64,000 nucleotides of DNA from Hallerella sp963652365 (GCA_963652365.1 CAVJTH010000009.1:15801-79800), one strand, 5' to 3'. Counted from the stretch's first letter, positions 53,035 through 62,494 are shown. Made by a program: numbers and translations. Notes: generated by a model not told the origin, from the letters alone.

Positions 53035-53645
53035 TATCGCCAATGCCTCCCGAAATTGTCTTGTTCGTCTTCTGGAAAGTCTTCGTCGTCGAAGTCCTCG
53101 TCTTCGTCGTCAAACTCTTCGTCGGGATATCCCGTTTCGAGTTCCGTCGCGGACGCTTCGGCGATATCGACGATCGTCACTTCGAATGTCAGATCCTTGC
53201 CGGCGAAGGGATGGTTGCCGTCGAGGGTCACCGTGTCTTTCTGGATTTCCCGGATGACGTAGATGCCTGTTTCGTCTTCGCTTGTCTGCGAGTAGATGTC
53301 GCGCGGATCTTCGGGAATGGAAAACTCGGTATTGTCGGAATCCTGGACCATTTCCAGTTCCATGCCAAGCCACAGTTCCCCGATGTTTTGAAGTTCCTTC
53401 TTGGAAACCTTGATGATCAGGTCCTTGCGATAGGGTCCATAGCCTTTGTCAAAGGGAACGTGGGCCACGACCCGTTCTCCGACGTGATGCCCTTCGAGCG
53501 CTTCTTCGAGCCCCTCGATGACGCTGTCGCAACCGTGCATATAGACGAACGGAAAATTCGTCGGGACTTCCTCGACGATGGCGCCGCTTTCGTCCTTTAG
53601 GGAATAGCCTATGCTAACTTTCTTGTTTCTCTCGACTTTTTCCAT
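53034..53645 (-). CDS. SlyD-like FKBP peptidyl-prolyl isomerase
   Basis: A 203-residue SlyD-type FKBP: VSIGYSLKDESGAIVEE, then the FPFVYMHGCDSVIEGLEEAL and PFDKGYGPYRK segments with an inserted flap domain, then HPFAGKDLTFEVTIVDI. The usual His-rich metal tail is replaced by a very acidic tail (EEFDDEDEDFDDEDFPEDEQ). The ATG at 53645 is only 7 nt from a TATATT box, implying a leaderless message. It is followed by rpiA. Confidence 0.9.
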   Translation of the reverse strand: MEKVERNKKVSIGYSLKDESGAIVEEVPTNFPFVYMHGCDSVIEGLEEALEGHHVGERVVAHVPFDKGYGPYRKDLIIKVSKKELQNIGELWLGMELEMVQDSDNTEFSIPEDPRDIYSQTSEDETGIYVIREIQKDTVTLDGNHPFAGKDLTFEVTIVDIAEASATELETGYPDEEFDDEDEDFDDEDFPEDEQDNFGRHWR

Positions 53646-53652
53646 TGACACA

Positions 53653-53671
53653 AATATAGAAAAGCTATATT
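53653..53671. promoter_or_regulatory. Back-to-back -10 boxes of divergent leaderless genes
   Basis: The 33-bp gap between slyD and the metallophosphoesterase gene holds TATATT on the minus strand (53653-53658) and on the plus strand (53666-53671). Each ends exactly 7 nt before its start codon, and neither gene has a Shine-Dalgarno site. Transcription should begin at or next to both ATGs. Confidence 0.65.
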
Positions 53672-53678
53672 GCTTTCC

Positions 53679-54407
53679 ATGCTATACGGGATTTTTTCCG
53701 ACATTCATGCAAATCTGCCCGCTCTGGAGGCCGTCCTGGACTCGATGAAGGCGAGTGGCGTGGAACGCCGTGTCTGTCTGGGTGATATTGTGGGATACGG
53801 AGCGAGTCCGAACGAATGTGTCGCGTTGACAAGGCAGACCGCCGATGTCTGTATCCTGGGAAATCACGACAGCGTCGCCATCAAGTGGGATTCGGATGTG
53901 GGATTCAATCCGTATGCGAAAAAGGCGATTGAATGGACGCAGGCGAACTTGAACGAGGAATCGAAAGAATACCTGCGATCCCTGCCGTATATGGACGAGG
54001 AAAACGACATCTGCTTTGTCCATGCGTCGCCGATGTCTCCGGCCGACTGGATCTACGTGACGGATCTGGAAGACGCCCTGGATGCGTTCGACCATTTTTC
54101 GGAACGGCACTGCTTTGTCGGGCACACGCACAGTCCGGTCATCGTCGCAATGCGGGACGGTGAAATTCCGAAGGTGATCGAAACGGGCTTCTACCGGCTC
54201 GAAGACGGCGAACGCCTTCTCGTCAATGTCGGAAGCGTCGGCCAGCCGCGCGACCGGGATTCCCGGGCGAGCTACTGCCTGTACGACAGCGATGCCCAGA
54301 CGGTGAAGCTTGTCCGGCTGAAATACGACATTGCCCGAACGCAGAAGGCGATGCGCGAAGCGGGACTGCCGGACTTTCTCGTCGAGCGTCTGGAACTCGG
54401 GCGATGA
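53679..54407 (+). CDS. Metallophosphoesterase (YfcE/MJ0936-like)
   Basis: A 242-residue calcineurin-like phosphoesterase with GIFSDIHANLPALEAV, LGDIVGYGASPNE, LGNHDSVA, FVHASP and GHTHSP, all five metal-site motifs. It is likely a phosphodiesterase of unknown substrate. The ATG at 53679 has no ribosome site and is 7 nt from its -10 box. It overlaps rlmH (ATGA). Confidence 0.9.
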   Translation: MLYGIFSDIHANLPALEAVLDSMKASGVERRVCLGDIVGYGASPNECVALTRQTADVCILGNHDSVAIKWDSDVGFNPYAKKAIEWTQANLNEESKEYLRSLPYMDEENDICFVHASPMSPADWIYVTDLEDALDAFDHFSERHCFVGHTHSPVIVAMRDGEIPKVIETGFYRLEDGERLLVNVGSVGQPRDRDSRASYCLYDSDAQTVKLVRLKYDIARTQKAMREAGLPDFLVERLELGR

Positions 54408-54865
54408 AGCTCGTCATAGCGGTATTTGGAAAACCTGGTTCGCCTTTTGTGAAGGACGAAGTGGAAAAATATTCCAGAAGGCTTCGCACGTCGAACGTGC
54501 AAATCGAGGTCGTGGAATTGCGGCAGAGCAAGCGGGAGGACAAGGCGAAAAGCCTTGCCGAAGAGGCGCTTGAATTTTCGAAGCGGTTTCCCAGGGAAGA
54601 TTTTCAGTGGATTGTCCTTGCGGAGGAGGGCAAGCTGATGGACACGGTCGGACTTTCCGCCTGGATAAGGCCGCGGCTTGCGTCTAATTGCGTCTTTCTG
54701 ATTGGTTCCGCCTACGGCATCGCGCCGGAAATCAAGAGACAGGCGAATCTCCTGCTTTCCCTTTCTCCGCTGACCTTTACGCATGACCATGCAAGGGTTC
54801 TCTTGACGGAACAGCTTTACAGATGCCTGATGGTCATTGCCGGTCATCCTTATCATCATGTCTAA
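54404..54865 (+). CDS. rlmH: 23S rRNA pseudouridine-1915 N3-methyltransferase
   Basis: A 153-residue SPOUT methyltransferase. The C-terminal knot is seen in FLIGSAYGIAPEIKRQA and LSPLTFTHDHARVLLTEQLY, ending in HPYHHV, as usual for RlmH. It acts on 70S ribosomes. Its start overlaps the metallophosphoesterase stop. Confidence 0.97.
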   Translation: MKLVIAVFGKPGSPFVKDEVEKYSRRLRTSNVQIEVVELRQSKREDKAKSLAEEALEFSKRFPREDFQWIVLAEEGKLMDTVGLSAWIRPRLASNCVFLIGSAYGIAPEIKRQANLLLSLSPLTFTHDHARVLLTEQLYRCLMVIAGHPYHHV

Positions 54866-54894
54866 CCAGGATGGAATCTGACAGGAGGTCTTTT

Positions 54895-56403
54895 GTGGAC
54901 ACGAAACTGGAAAAAAAACTGGACATTGTCTATTCGACGATCGAAACCGCGGAACGCTACGACCACGCCAACCATGTCCTGGGATTCGACCAGCAGACGA
55001 TATGCCCCGCAATGGCGATGGAAGAGCAGGGCGAAACGATGGCGTTTCTTTCCAACCAGGCTTTTCGGCTCTTGAAGTCCAGGCGGTTTGTCGAAGCCGC
55101 CGAAGCGCTCTATGAAAATCGCAAGGACTTGGGAAAAAAAGAACGCGTCCTTGTCGAGGGACTGCATCGTGACTATCTGCGAAAGAAAAACGTTTCTGCC
55201 GCGATGGACAGAAAGTTCGCGCTAGTCGTCAACAAGGCCTTTGTCGATTGGCTGGATGCGAAGACGAATGCGGACTTTTCCCTGTTTGCGCCGTCGCTCG
55301 AAAAAGTTCGCCAGGTGAACTTGAAGCAGGTCGCTCTGACGGAAAACGCAATGCCTGTACGCTACGACAACTTGCTCGGACTTTACGAGCGCGGAATGAC
55401 GTCCAGGGATTTGGACCGGTGCTTTGACGCCTGCAAGGAATGCCTGATCCCGCTTCTGAAGAAAATCCAGAAGAGCAAGAAGAAGATTCGGACGGACTTT
55501 CTTTCTCGACCTGTCCCGGAAGAGTCGCAACGGAAAATGGCGGAATACCTCCTGGAAGTCATCGGCTTCGATTTTTCGCGGGGAGCCTTTGCGACGAGCG
55601 AACATCCCTTTACGGATGGGCTGGCAAAGGACGACGTGCGCGTAACGACGCATTATTACGGGAACATGTTCTGTTCGAATATGTTCTCGATCATTCACGA
55701 AGGCGGCCATGCACTGTTCGAGCAGAACCAGCCGGCGGAAGACTTTGCGGCTCACATTACGGGCTACAAGACGCTTGGACAGCATGAATCCGTTTCGCGG
55801 TTTTACGAAAACAGGATCGGGCGTTCCTTTGCGTTTATCCGGTTGATTTTTAAAAAGACGAAAGAGCTTTTCCCGAATGCGCTTGCCGGGGTTTCCGAGC
55901 GGCAATTCTACGAAGCGGTGAATGTCGTTTCGCCGAGCCTTGTCCGTACGGAAGCGGATGAATTTACCTACACGTTCCACATCATCATTCGCTATGAAAT
56001 CGAGCGGATGCTCGTGGATGGAAAAATCGACGTCAAGGACTTGCCAGGAATCTGGAACGACCGCTACGAAGAATATCTGGGCGTTCGCCCGTCGGACGAC
56101 AGGGAAGGCGTCTTGCAGGATGTCCATTGGGCTTCTGGGTTTGGCTATTTTCCGACCTATGCGCTGGGAAATTTCTACGGCGCCATGTATTACAACAGGA
56201 TGAACGATGAATTCGATGTGGAAAGCGCCGTTCTGCACGGAGATTTCGAACGAATCAACGACTGGATGAAAGAGAATGTCTGGAAAGAGGCGAACTGTCT
56301 CGATGCGAAAACCTGGATAAGGAAGATCACCGGCAGGGAATTTACGGCAAGCGACTTTCTGGAATACATCGAGAAAAAATACGGAACGCTCTACGGAGTC
56401 TGA
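54895..56403 (+). CDS. M32-family metallocarboxypeptidase
   Basis: A 502-residue cytoplasmic zinc carboxypeptidase. Zinc motif IIHEGGHALFEQ (HExxH) and the M32 motif TLGQHESVSRFYEN are intact, plus the EADEFTYTFHIIIRYEIER and GYFPTYALGNFYGAM stretches. The start GTG (54895) is preferred because AGGAGG lies 7 nt upstream; an ATG at 54871 lacks a site. It removes C-terminal residues from peptides. Confidence 0.95.
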   Translation: MDTKLEKKLDIVYSTIETAERYDHANHVLGFDQQTICPAMAMEEQGETMAFLSNQAFRLLKSRRFVEAAEALYENRKDLGKKERVLVEGLHRDYLRKKNVSAAMDRKFALVVNKAFVDWLDAKTNADFSLFAPSLEKVRQVNLKQVALTENAMPVRYDNLLGLYERGMTSRDLDRCFDACKECLIPLLKKIQKSKKKIRTDFLSRPVPEESQRKMAEYLLEVIGFDFSRGAFATSEHPFTDGLAKDDVRVTTHYYGNMFCSNMFSIIHEGGHALFEQNQPAEDFAAHITGYKTLGQHESVSRFYENRIGRSFAFIRLIFKKTKELFPNALAGVSERQFYEAVNVVSPSLVRTEADEFTYTFHIIIRYEIERMLVDGKIDVKDLPGIWNDRYEEYLGVRPSDDREGVLQDVHWASGFGYFPTYALGNFYGAMYYNRMNDEFDVESAVLHGDFERINDWMKENVWKEANCLDAKTWIRKITGREFTASDFLEYIEKKYGTLYGV

Positions 56404-56404
56404 A

Positions 56405-57268
56405 ATGCCTGTCGAACGGGAAAATCCAGAAAAGGCCTTTCCTTCCTTTTCGCAAAAGGTGGAACAGGCCATTTCGAGGAGGTTTCGCAGTCGCCTGTGG
56501 AGTCCCTTTGTCTCGGCGATCAAGCGTTACCGGCTGATCGAAGCGGGAGATAGAATCGCGGTCTGCATTTCGGGCGGAAAGGATTCCATGCTGCTCGCGA
56601 AGCTCATGCAGATGCTCCATCGCTATACGGAAATTCCTTTTGACGTCCAGTATCTGGTGATGGATCCCGGATACAATGAAATTAATTTATTGAAAATCAA
56701 GAAAAACGCGGAGCTTCTGGAAATTCCCGTCGTCGTCTTCAAGACGGATATCTTCGACGTGGCGAACTCGTTCGAACATTCGCCGTGCTACATTTGCGCC
56801 CGAATGCGGCGTGGCCATCTCTATCACCAGGCGAAAGAGCTGGGTTGCAACAAGATAGCCCTGGGACACCATTTTTCCGATGTTATCGAAACGACCGTGA
56901 TGAGCATGTTTTACGCTTCGCAGTTGCAGGCGATGCTTCCGAAACTGCATAGCCGGAATTTTGAAGGCATGACGCTGATTCGCCCTCTTTACCTTGTACA
57001 CGAAGACGATATCGTCGCATGGACGAAGGCGAACGACTTGGAGTTTATCCGTTGCGCCTGCCGCTTTACGGAAAATGTCGAATCTGGAGTCGGAGACAGC
57101 AAGCGGCAGGAAGTCAAGGAATTGATTCGCCGCCTGAAGCAGGACAATCCGAATATCGAAAAGAGCATTTTCAACAGCCTGCATTCTGTTTGCATCGAAA
57201 CGTTTCCCGGCTACAAGGCGGAAGGAAAAAGGCATTCCTTCCTGGAACGCTTCGAGGCGGAACGCTAG
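56405..57268 (+). CDS. TtcA-family tRNA thiolation protein
   Basis: A 287-residue PP-loop ATPase: SGGKDSMLLAKLM (ATP pyrophosphatase loop), CYICARMRRG (CxxC) and GHHFSDVIETT. These are features of TtcA/TtuA enzymes that thiolate tRNA with an Fe-S cluster. Which base is modified (C32 in TtcA) cannot be decided here. It starts one base after the carboxypeptidase stop. Its stop overlaps the stop of convergent lrgB by four bases. Confidence 0.9.
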   Translation: MPVERENPEKAFPSFSQKVEQAISRRFRSRLWSPFVSAIKRYRLIEAGDRIAVCISGGKDSMLLAKLMQMLHRYTEIPFDVQYLVMDPGYNEINLLKIKKNAELLEIPVVVFKTDIFDVANSFEHSPCYICARMRRGHLYHQAKELGCNKIALGHHFSDVIETTVMSMFYASQLQAMLPKLHSRNFEGMTLIRPLYLVHEDDIVAWTKANDLEFIRCACRFTENVESGVGDSKRQEVKELIRRLKQDNPNIEKSIFNSLHSVCIETFPGYKAEGKRHSFLERFEAER

Positions 57269-57960
57269 GCGTCAAGAAAATGCAGAAGAATCGGGATTAA
57301 AATCGTCGTGACGATGCCGGCGACTCCGATGGCGAGGGAACTCATCGCCCCTTGGACTTCTCCCATTTCGAGCGCTTTCGCGGTCCCGATGGCGTGAGAC
57401 GAAGTTCCGATGGCGATTCCCTGGGCGACGGGATGCCTGATCCGGCAGATCTTGCAGACGAACGGGGCAACGACTCCGCCAGTGATTCCCGTGATGACGA
57501 TTGCCGCGATGGAGATGGCGGGAATCGCTCCGATTTCGCTCGAAAGTTCGATTCCCATCGGGATGGTGATGGATTTCGGCAGCAGGGAAATCTTCAGCGT
57601 CGGCGAAATTTCGAGAATTCTCGCGAGGAGCATCACCAGGGAAAACGAAGTGAGGCACCCGACCAGGATTCCGACGACAATCGGAACGCAGTGTTTCTTG
57701 AGGTTTCCGAGCTGCCTGTAAAGGGGAACGGCCAGCACGGCGGTCACCGGCGCAAGGAAAACGGCGATGTAGTCTCCGCCGATGTCGTAAGTTTCGAGGT
57801 CGATTCCGGTGAGAAGCAAGAATCCGATGACGAGAACGCTCGCGACGAGCATCGGGTTGCAGATGGCGAACTTGAACTTTCGGCTGAGGAAGACACCTGT
57901 TTCGTATGCGACAATCGTGAGGACGATTCCGAAAAACGGCGTGTTCAGGACTTCATTCAT
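57265..57960 (-). CDS. lrgB: LrgB-family membrane protein
   Basis: A 231-residue multi-span membrane protein with the LrgB hallmarks KSITIPMGIELS and GTSSHAIGTAKALEMGE. Together with LrgA it belongs to the CidAB/LrgAB murein-hydrolase or metabolite export systems. It overlaps lrgA by eight bases, so the two are coupled. Confidence 0.93.
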   Translation of the reverse strand: MNEVLNTPFFGIVLTIVAYETGVFLSRKFKFAICNPMLVASVLVIGFLLLTGIDLETYDIGGDYIAVFLAPVTAVLAVPLYRQLGNLKKHCVPIVVGILVGCLTSFSLVMLLARILEISPTLKISLLPKSITIPMGIELSSEIGAIPAISIAAIVITGITGGVVAPFVCKICRIRHPVAQGIAIGTSSHAIGTAKALEMGEVQGAMSSLAIGVAGIVTTILIPILLHFLDA

Positions 57961-58318
57961 GGTGCTTTCTCCTTTCGAAAAGCTTGACCAGGAACTCGGT
58001 GACTTTCCCGGTGACTGCCATCGTGAGAATCGTCGCGACGATGCAGAGCGCAACGAGAACCAGGATGTTTCCCTTGAGCTGTCCGTAGATGGCGAGAATC
58101 CCGATGCACGGCGGCAAGAAGAAAAATGGCAACCGCTTGAGGAAAAAGCTGGACATTTCCGCGATCTGATCGACCTTGACGATTTTCGTACAAAGTAACA
58201 GAAAGAGAATCAGCATGGAAGTGATGTTGCTCGGGAGAGGAAAGCCGCAGACCCGGTGGAAGAAGTCTCCGATAAAGCAGACGGAGAGAATCAGGGCTAG
58301 TTGAAGCAAGAGTCTCAT
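57953..58318 (-). CDS. lrgA: LrgA/CidA holin-like membrane protein
   Basis: A 121-residue protein with four likely membrane segments, LALILSVCFIGDFFHRVC at the start and FFLKRLPFFFLPPCIGILA in the middle. It is the partner of LrgB. The charged end (LFERRKHHE) is cytoplasmic by the usual topology. Confidence 0.9.
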   Translation of the reverse strand: MRLLLQLALILSVCFIGDFFHRVCGFPLPSNITSMLILFLLLCTKIVKVDQIAEMSSFFLKRLPFFFLPPCIGILAIYGQLKGNILVLVALCIVATILTMAVTGKVTEFLVKLFERRKHHE

Positions 58319-58434
58319 TGTGGCGCCAAAGATAGCAATTCCAGGTTGTCCATTGACAACGCTTTTGCGGAGAACCTGAATCCGCCTTAGGGAAAAACGG
58401 ATAGATTGAAAACGAATTTCTTGACGGAGTGTCT

Positions 58435-60267
58435 ATGGGTTGCCTTGAAAAACTTTGCCTCTTGGTATCGATCGTTGCGATTCCGGTATTTGCGTCTGTT
58501 TCCGTGCAGGGGTTCGTCAAAAGCGGCGACTTCCCGGTTGACAGCGCGCATGTCTCGCTGGTCGTGTCTGGCGTATCCTCGTTTTCCGACGCTTCGGGAT
58601 ACTTTTCCCTGGAAAGGAACGACGAAACTTCCAAAATGGAAAAACTCGAAAACGGAAACCTGAAAGTCTCGTTTCGACAAGGAATCTTGCAGGTCGATGT
58701 CGCCGCGGGAGTGGAAGACTTGCAGCTTCACGCTTTCGATTTCAACGGAAAGCTCTTGTTTTCGGATTCTCGGAGGCTTTTTGCGGGAACGCATTCTGTC
58801 GATTTGAATCGCCTGGCGAAAAGCCAGTCCCGGTATCTGCTGCAGATCCAGTCTAACGGCCGGAGAGCGGTCATGCTTGCAAAGTCCGCCGAGAAAACGC
58901 TGGATACGCTTGTCGTGAAGAAGGAGGGCTTTATTGAAAAAAGGCTTGCTGTCGGTCTGGAAGAAAAAGGCCTGACTGTCGAACTGGATACGATTCCGGT
59001 CGCAAACCTCATGAAGCGTGGCGCGGGAAGCTCGCGTCAGACGGTTGCGCAGGGAAGCGCGATTGTCGCATTTTCCTATGCCTTCGAAAATTGCGATTCC
59101 GTCCGGGTCGAAGGGCTTCCGCAGGGAATCGTGGCGAAGACAGTCGCTTCCGAAAAGGTCGTGGAATTTTCGGGAACGGTAACCGGAGACGCGGGTATTT
59201 ACGATTTTCGGGTGACGACGGTCGGCGGCTATGGCGAAGCCGTGAAAAGCGGGCAATTCGTCGTTGTCGAGCCCGAAAGAAAGCTTCCCTGGGAAATCCA
59301 GGCAGATGGCTACGCGAGCCTAAACGGGGGAACGACGGGCGGTTCGGGCGGCGATACGGTCCGGGTTTCCACGTATGCGGATTTCAAGGCCGCAGTCCAG
59401 GCAAAAGAAGCGAAAATCGTATTGGTCGAAGGCACGATTCGCACGACAGATGGCGATGGCTACGGATTGAAAATCGCAAGCGACAAGACGATCATGGGCG
59501 TGGATTCCGGTTCGACAATCTATGGCGGGCTTTCGATAAGCGGAGTACGAAATGTCATTGTGTACAACTTGAACATCCGAGGAACCTATCCGAATCCCGG
59601 GCCGAGCGATGGCATTGCCGTGAATGGAAAATCGGCGAATGTGTTTCTTTCTCACCTGAACATCTGGGACGCCGAAGACGGCAATCTCGACATTACGGGG
59701 CAGGCGAGCTATGTCACCGTATCCTATGTCAAGTTCTGGTACACCCTGGAATCTCATCCGCATCGGCTGAATTCCCTGATCGGCAGCGGGGCTTCCGACC
59801 ATCCGGAAGATTTTGGCTACCTCAAGGTGACTTATCACCATTGCTGGTTCAGTACGCTTGTCAACGAAAGAATGCCGCGAGTCATGTATGGCAATGCGCA
59901 CATCTACAATAACTATTACGATGCTTCCGGAAACCTGTACTGTATCGGTGTCGGTTCGTATGCTTCCGCTTTGATCGAAAACAACTATTTCAAGAACGTG
60001 AACAATCCGATACACTTTATGTACAATGTCTATGCCTACATCTTGCAGAGAGGAAACCAGTTCGACAATACGACGGGTACGCGCGACGGAACTTCTTCGG
60101 GGGGCATTTTGGGCGAACGCTACATTACGACGGATCCCTATACGCTCTTGAAAGATCCGGTGACGTTGGATTCGGTTCCCTATTCCTATGGACTCGATGC
60201 GGTACAGAATGTCCCTGCCACGGTCAAAAGTCTTGCCGGACCGCACGACTGGGATTCGTACTTTTGA
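58435..60267 (+). CDS. Secreted PL1-family pectate lyase with N-terminal accessory domains
   Basis: A 610-residue protein with a signal peptide (MGCLEKLCLLVSIVAIPVFA). First a carboxypeptidase-regulatory-like beta sandwich (VSVQGFVKSGDF..., about 21-60). Then a beta domain like Fibrobacter/Bacteroidetes C-terminal sorting modules but placed internally (LQLHAFDFNGKLLFSD, about 98-150), and an Ig-like domain (about 210-285). The PL1 beta-helix fills the rest: VFLSHLNIWDAEDGNLDI, HPHRLNSLIGSGASDHPED, VTYHHCWF and NERMPRVMYGNAHIYNNYYD with the catalytic-type arginines. It should cleave polygalacturonate by beta-elimination. ATG at 58435 follows GGAG. Confidence 0.9.
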   Translation: MGCLEKLCLLVSIVAIPVFASVSVQGFVKSGDFPVDSAHVSLVVSGVSSFSDASGYFSLERNDETSKMEKLENGNLKVSFRQGILQVDVAAGVEDLQLHAFDFNGKLLFSDSRRLFAGTHSVDLNRLAKSQSRYLLQIQSNGRRAVMLAKSAEKTLDTLVVKKEGFIEKRLAVGLEEKGLTVELDTIPVANLMKRGAGSSRQTVAQGSAIVAFSYAFENCDSVRVEGLPQGIVAKTVASEKVVEFSGTVTGDAGIYDFRVTTVGGYGEAVKSGQFVVVEPERKLPWEIQADGYASLNGGTTGGSGGDTVRVSTYADFKAAVQAKEAKIVLVEGTIRTTDGDGYGLKIASDKTIMGVDSGSTIYGGLSISGVRNVIVYNLNIRGTYPNPGPSDGIAVNGKSANVFLSHLNIWDAEDGNLDITGQASYVTVSYVKFWYTLESHPHRLNSLIGSGASDHPEDFGYLKVTYHHCWFSTLVNERMPRVMYGNAHIYNNYYDASGNLYCIGVGSYASALIENNYFKNVNNPIHFMYNVYAYILQRGNQFDNTTGTRDGTSSGGILGERYITTDPYTLLKDPVTLDSVPYSYGLDAVQNVPATVKSLAGPHDWDSYF

Positions 60268-60348
60268 AAATCTTTCTAGATTGCTCTGCACCGCCAGATG
60301 TCGTATTTCTGGGGAACCGGGCGAGAACCGCCCACAAAAGGATTGATC

Positions 60349-62286
60349 ATGTCTCAAATCGAACTCACCTTTCCCGATGGCTCCGTACGTTCCGTAGCAT
60401 CGGGCATTACCGGCAAGGAAATCGCGGAGGGAATTTCCCAGGGGCTCGCGCGCAAGGCTCTGGGCGTCAAGCTCGGCGACAAGGTTCTTGACCTTTCCCG
60501 CCCGCTTGCCGAAAGCGGGAACATCCGGATTATCACGCCTTCGAACGACGATCCCGATGCGCTCATGCTTTTGCGCCATTCTTGCAGCCATGTCCTTGCG
60601 GAAGCGATCTGCGATCTGTTCCCGGGGACAAAGCTCGCTTACGGTCCGGCAATCGACAAGGGCTTCTATTACGATTTGATGACGCCGACTCCGCTCAAGG
60701 AAGAGGACTTCCCGAAAATCGAAAAGCGGATGAAGGAAATCATCCAGGAAGACCGTCCGTTTACCCGGATCGAGGTCTCCGCCGAAGAAGGCCTCAAGCG
60801 CACCGAAGGCGACAAGTACAAGCACGACAACGCCGAGCGCGCGATTGAACGCGAAGGCAAGGACTGCAAGATCAGTTTCTATGTGACGGGCGAACCGGGA
60901 AAGAACTGGGAAGATCTCTGCGCGGGTCCCCATGTCCCCAGCACGGGAAAGCTCAAGTGCTTCAAGATTCTGTCGCTCGCGGGAGCCTACTGGCACGGAG
61001 ACCAGAAGTCCGACCAGCTGACGCGCATCTATGGAACCTGCTTTGCGGACAAGGACGGCCTTGCGACATACCTGAAATTCCTGGAAGAAGCCGCCAAGCG
61101 CGACCACCGGAAAATCGGCAAGGAAATGGACCTCTACCACATCGAGGACCATTCGCCCGGCATGGTGTTCTGGCATCCGAAGGGAACGAAGATGGTGAAC
61201 GCCCTCAAGGACTACATCCGCGGGAAAATCGACCATCGCGGCTACCAGGAAGTCATCACGCCGGAAATCGTGAACAAGGTTCTGTGGATAAAGTCCGGCC
61301 ATGCGGACAAGTACAACGAGAACATGTTCAAGACGCTCGCCGGTGACGTGGAAATGGCCGTGAAGCCGATGAACTGCCCGTGCCACATCCTGATTTTCAA
61401 TTCCCAGCTGCGGAGCTGGCGCGACCTTCCGATGCGCCTCGCCGAGTTCGGCAAGTGCCATCGCTACGAGCCGGCGGGAACGATGCACGGGCTGATGCGT
61501 GTCCGCGGATTTGTGCAGGACGATGCGCACATCTTCTGTACCGAAGACCAGATTGCGAGCGAGGTTGCGGACTTCTGCCACCTGGTAAAGGAAATCTATC
61601 ACGATTTCGGATTTGACGATGTGAAGGTGAAGTTCTCGACACGTCCGGCAAAGCGCGTGGGAAGCGATGAAATCTGGGACAAGGCCGAAGCGGCTCTCGC
61701 CGAAGCGACAAGGCTCGCCGGGCTGGATTACGTGCTGAACCCGGGAGAAGGCGCATTTTACGGTCCGAAGCTCGAATTCACGCTGAAGGATTCCCTCGGA
61801 CGCGACTGGCAGTGCGGAACGATCCAGGTTGATTTCAACCTGCCGCAGCGTCTTGGCGCGGAATATGTCGGCAAGGACAACCAGAAGCACGTCCCGGTGA
61901 TGCTTCACCGCGCAGCGGTCGGCTCCATCGAGCGGTTCCTCGGCATCCTCATCGAGGAATTCATGGGAGACTTCCCGCTGTGGCTTGCGCCGGTGCAGGC
62001 CCGCGTCCTTCCGATTTCCGAAAAGTTCGTCGATTACGCGAACCGGGTGAAGCGCGAACTCGAAGCGTCCGGCGTCCGCGTGGAAGTCGATGAATCGAAC
62101 GAGAAGCTCGGCTACAAGATTCGCCAGTGCGAGCTCCAGAAGGTGCCGTACCTGCTCATCGTGGGCGAAAAGGAAGTGACAGAAAATGTCATATCCGTCC
62201 GCAAGCGAAAGGATGGCGACAAGGGCCAGATGACCGTTGCGGATTTCCTCAAGATGACCGAGGATGACCGGAAGGTCGTGAGGTAG
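60349..62286 (+). CDS. thrS: Threonyl-tRNA synthetase
   Basis: A 645-residue class II synthetase: TGS domain (about 1-60), editing domain with HSCSHVLAEAI and YWHGDQKSDQLTRIYG, catalytic core with MNCPCHILIF, the RLAEFGKCHRYEPAGTMHGL motif 2 and the HRAAVGSIERFLGILIEE motif 3, and an anticodon-binding domain. The leader of about 80 nt contains a GGGCG/CGCCC hairpin (60319-60333) right before the AAAGGA site, which might influence initiation. Confidence 0.99.
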   Translation: MSQIELTFPDGSVRSVASGITGKEIAEGISQGLARKALGVKLGDKVLDLSRPLAESGNIRIITPSNDDPDALMLLRHSCSHVLAEAICDLFPGTKLAYGPAIDKGFYYDLMTPTPLKEEDFPKIEKRMKEIIQEDRPFTRIEVSAEEGLKRTEGDKYKHDNAERAIEREGKDCKISFYVTGEPGKNWEDLCAGPHVPSTGKLKCFKILSLAGAYWHGDQKSDQLTRIYGTCFADKDGLATYLKFLEEAAKRDHRKIGKEMDLYHIEDHSPGMVFWHPKGTKMVNALKDYIRGKIDHRGYQEVITPEIVNKVLWIKSGHADKYNENMFKTLAGDVEMAVKPMNCPCHILIFNSQLRSWRDLPMRLAEFGKCHRYEPAGTMHGLMRVRGFVQDDAHIFCTEDQIASEVADFCHLVKEIYHDFGFDDVKVKFSTRPAKRVGSDEIWDKAEAALAEATRLAGLDYVLNPGEGAFYGPKLEFTLKDSLGRDWQCGTIQVDFNLPQRLGAEYVGKDNQKHVPVMLHRAAVGSIERFLGILIEEFMGDFPLWLAPVQARVLPISEKFVDYANRVKRELEASGVRVEVDESNEKLGYKIRQCELQKVPYLLIVGEKEVTENVISVRKRKDGDKGQMTVADFLKMTEDDRKVVR

Positions 62287-62302
62287 TAAAAAAATATTTG
62301 CA

Positions 62303-62337
62303 GACGTAGGCTTCTTTCGATGCCTACGTCTTTTTTT
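62303..62337 (+). terminator. Rho-independent terminator after thrS
   Basis: GACGTAGGC (62303-62311) / GCCTACGTC (62322-62330) followed by seven Ts. The next 116 bases, up to the extra inverted-repeat-like sequence at 62454, hold nothing recognisable. Confidence 0.95.
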
Positions 62338-62453
62338 ATGCGCTTTAGGCGAAAACGGCAAATGGGTTTGTCCGTTATTTTATCCGTATTGCTCTTGCGA
62401 ATAAAAAATGAATTTCTTTTGCGCCGATAACCGAAAGGATGACAGATTTCGAT

Positions 62454-62478
62454 CTATATGACAAAAAGATACCTGAAA
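62454..62478 (+). repeat. Extra partial copy of the insertion-sequence end
   Basis: CTATATGACA, six differing bases, TACCTGAAA: the same length and flanks as the right inverted repeat (CTATATGACA-TTTGGG-TACCTGAAA, read inward). It lies 41 bp outside the left end in the same orientation, as if left by an earlier or nested copy. Confidence 0.55.
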
Positions 62479-62494
62479 AACGGGTCCTTTCTCT

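Noticed and set aside
60319..60333. T-box riboswitch or thrS operator
   Set aside because: The leader is too short for a T-box and shows only one small hairpin.
59320..62361. 1013-codon open frame antisense to pectate lyase and thrS
   Set aside because: It spans two unrelated well-supported genes on the other strand and their terminator.
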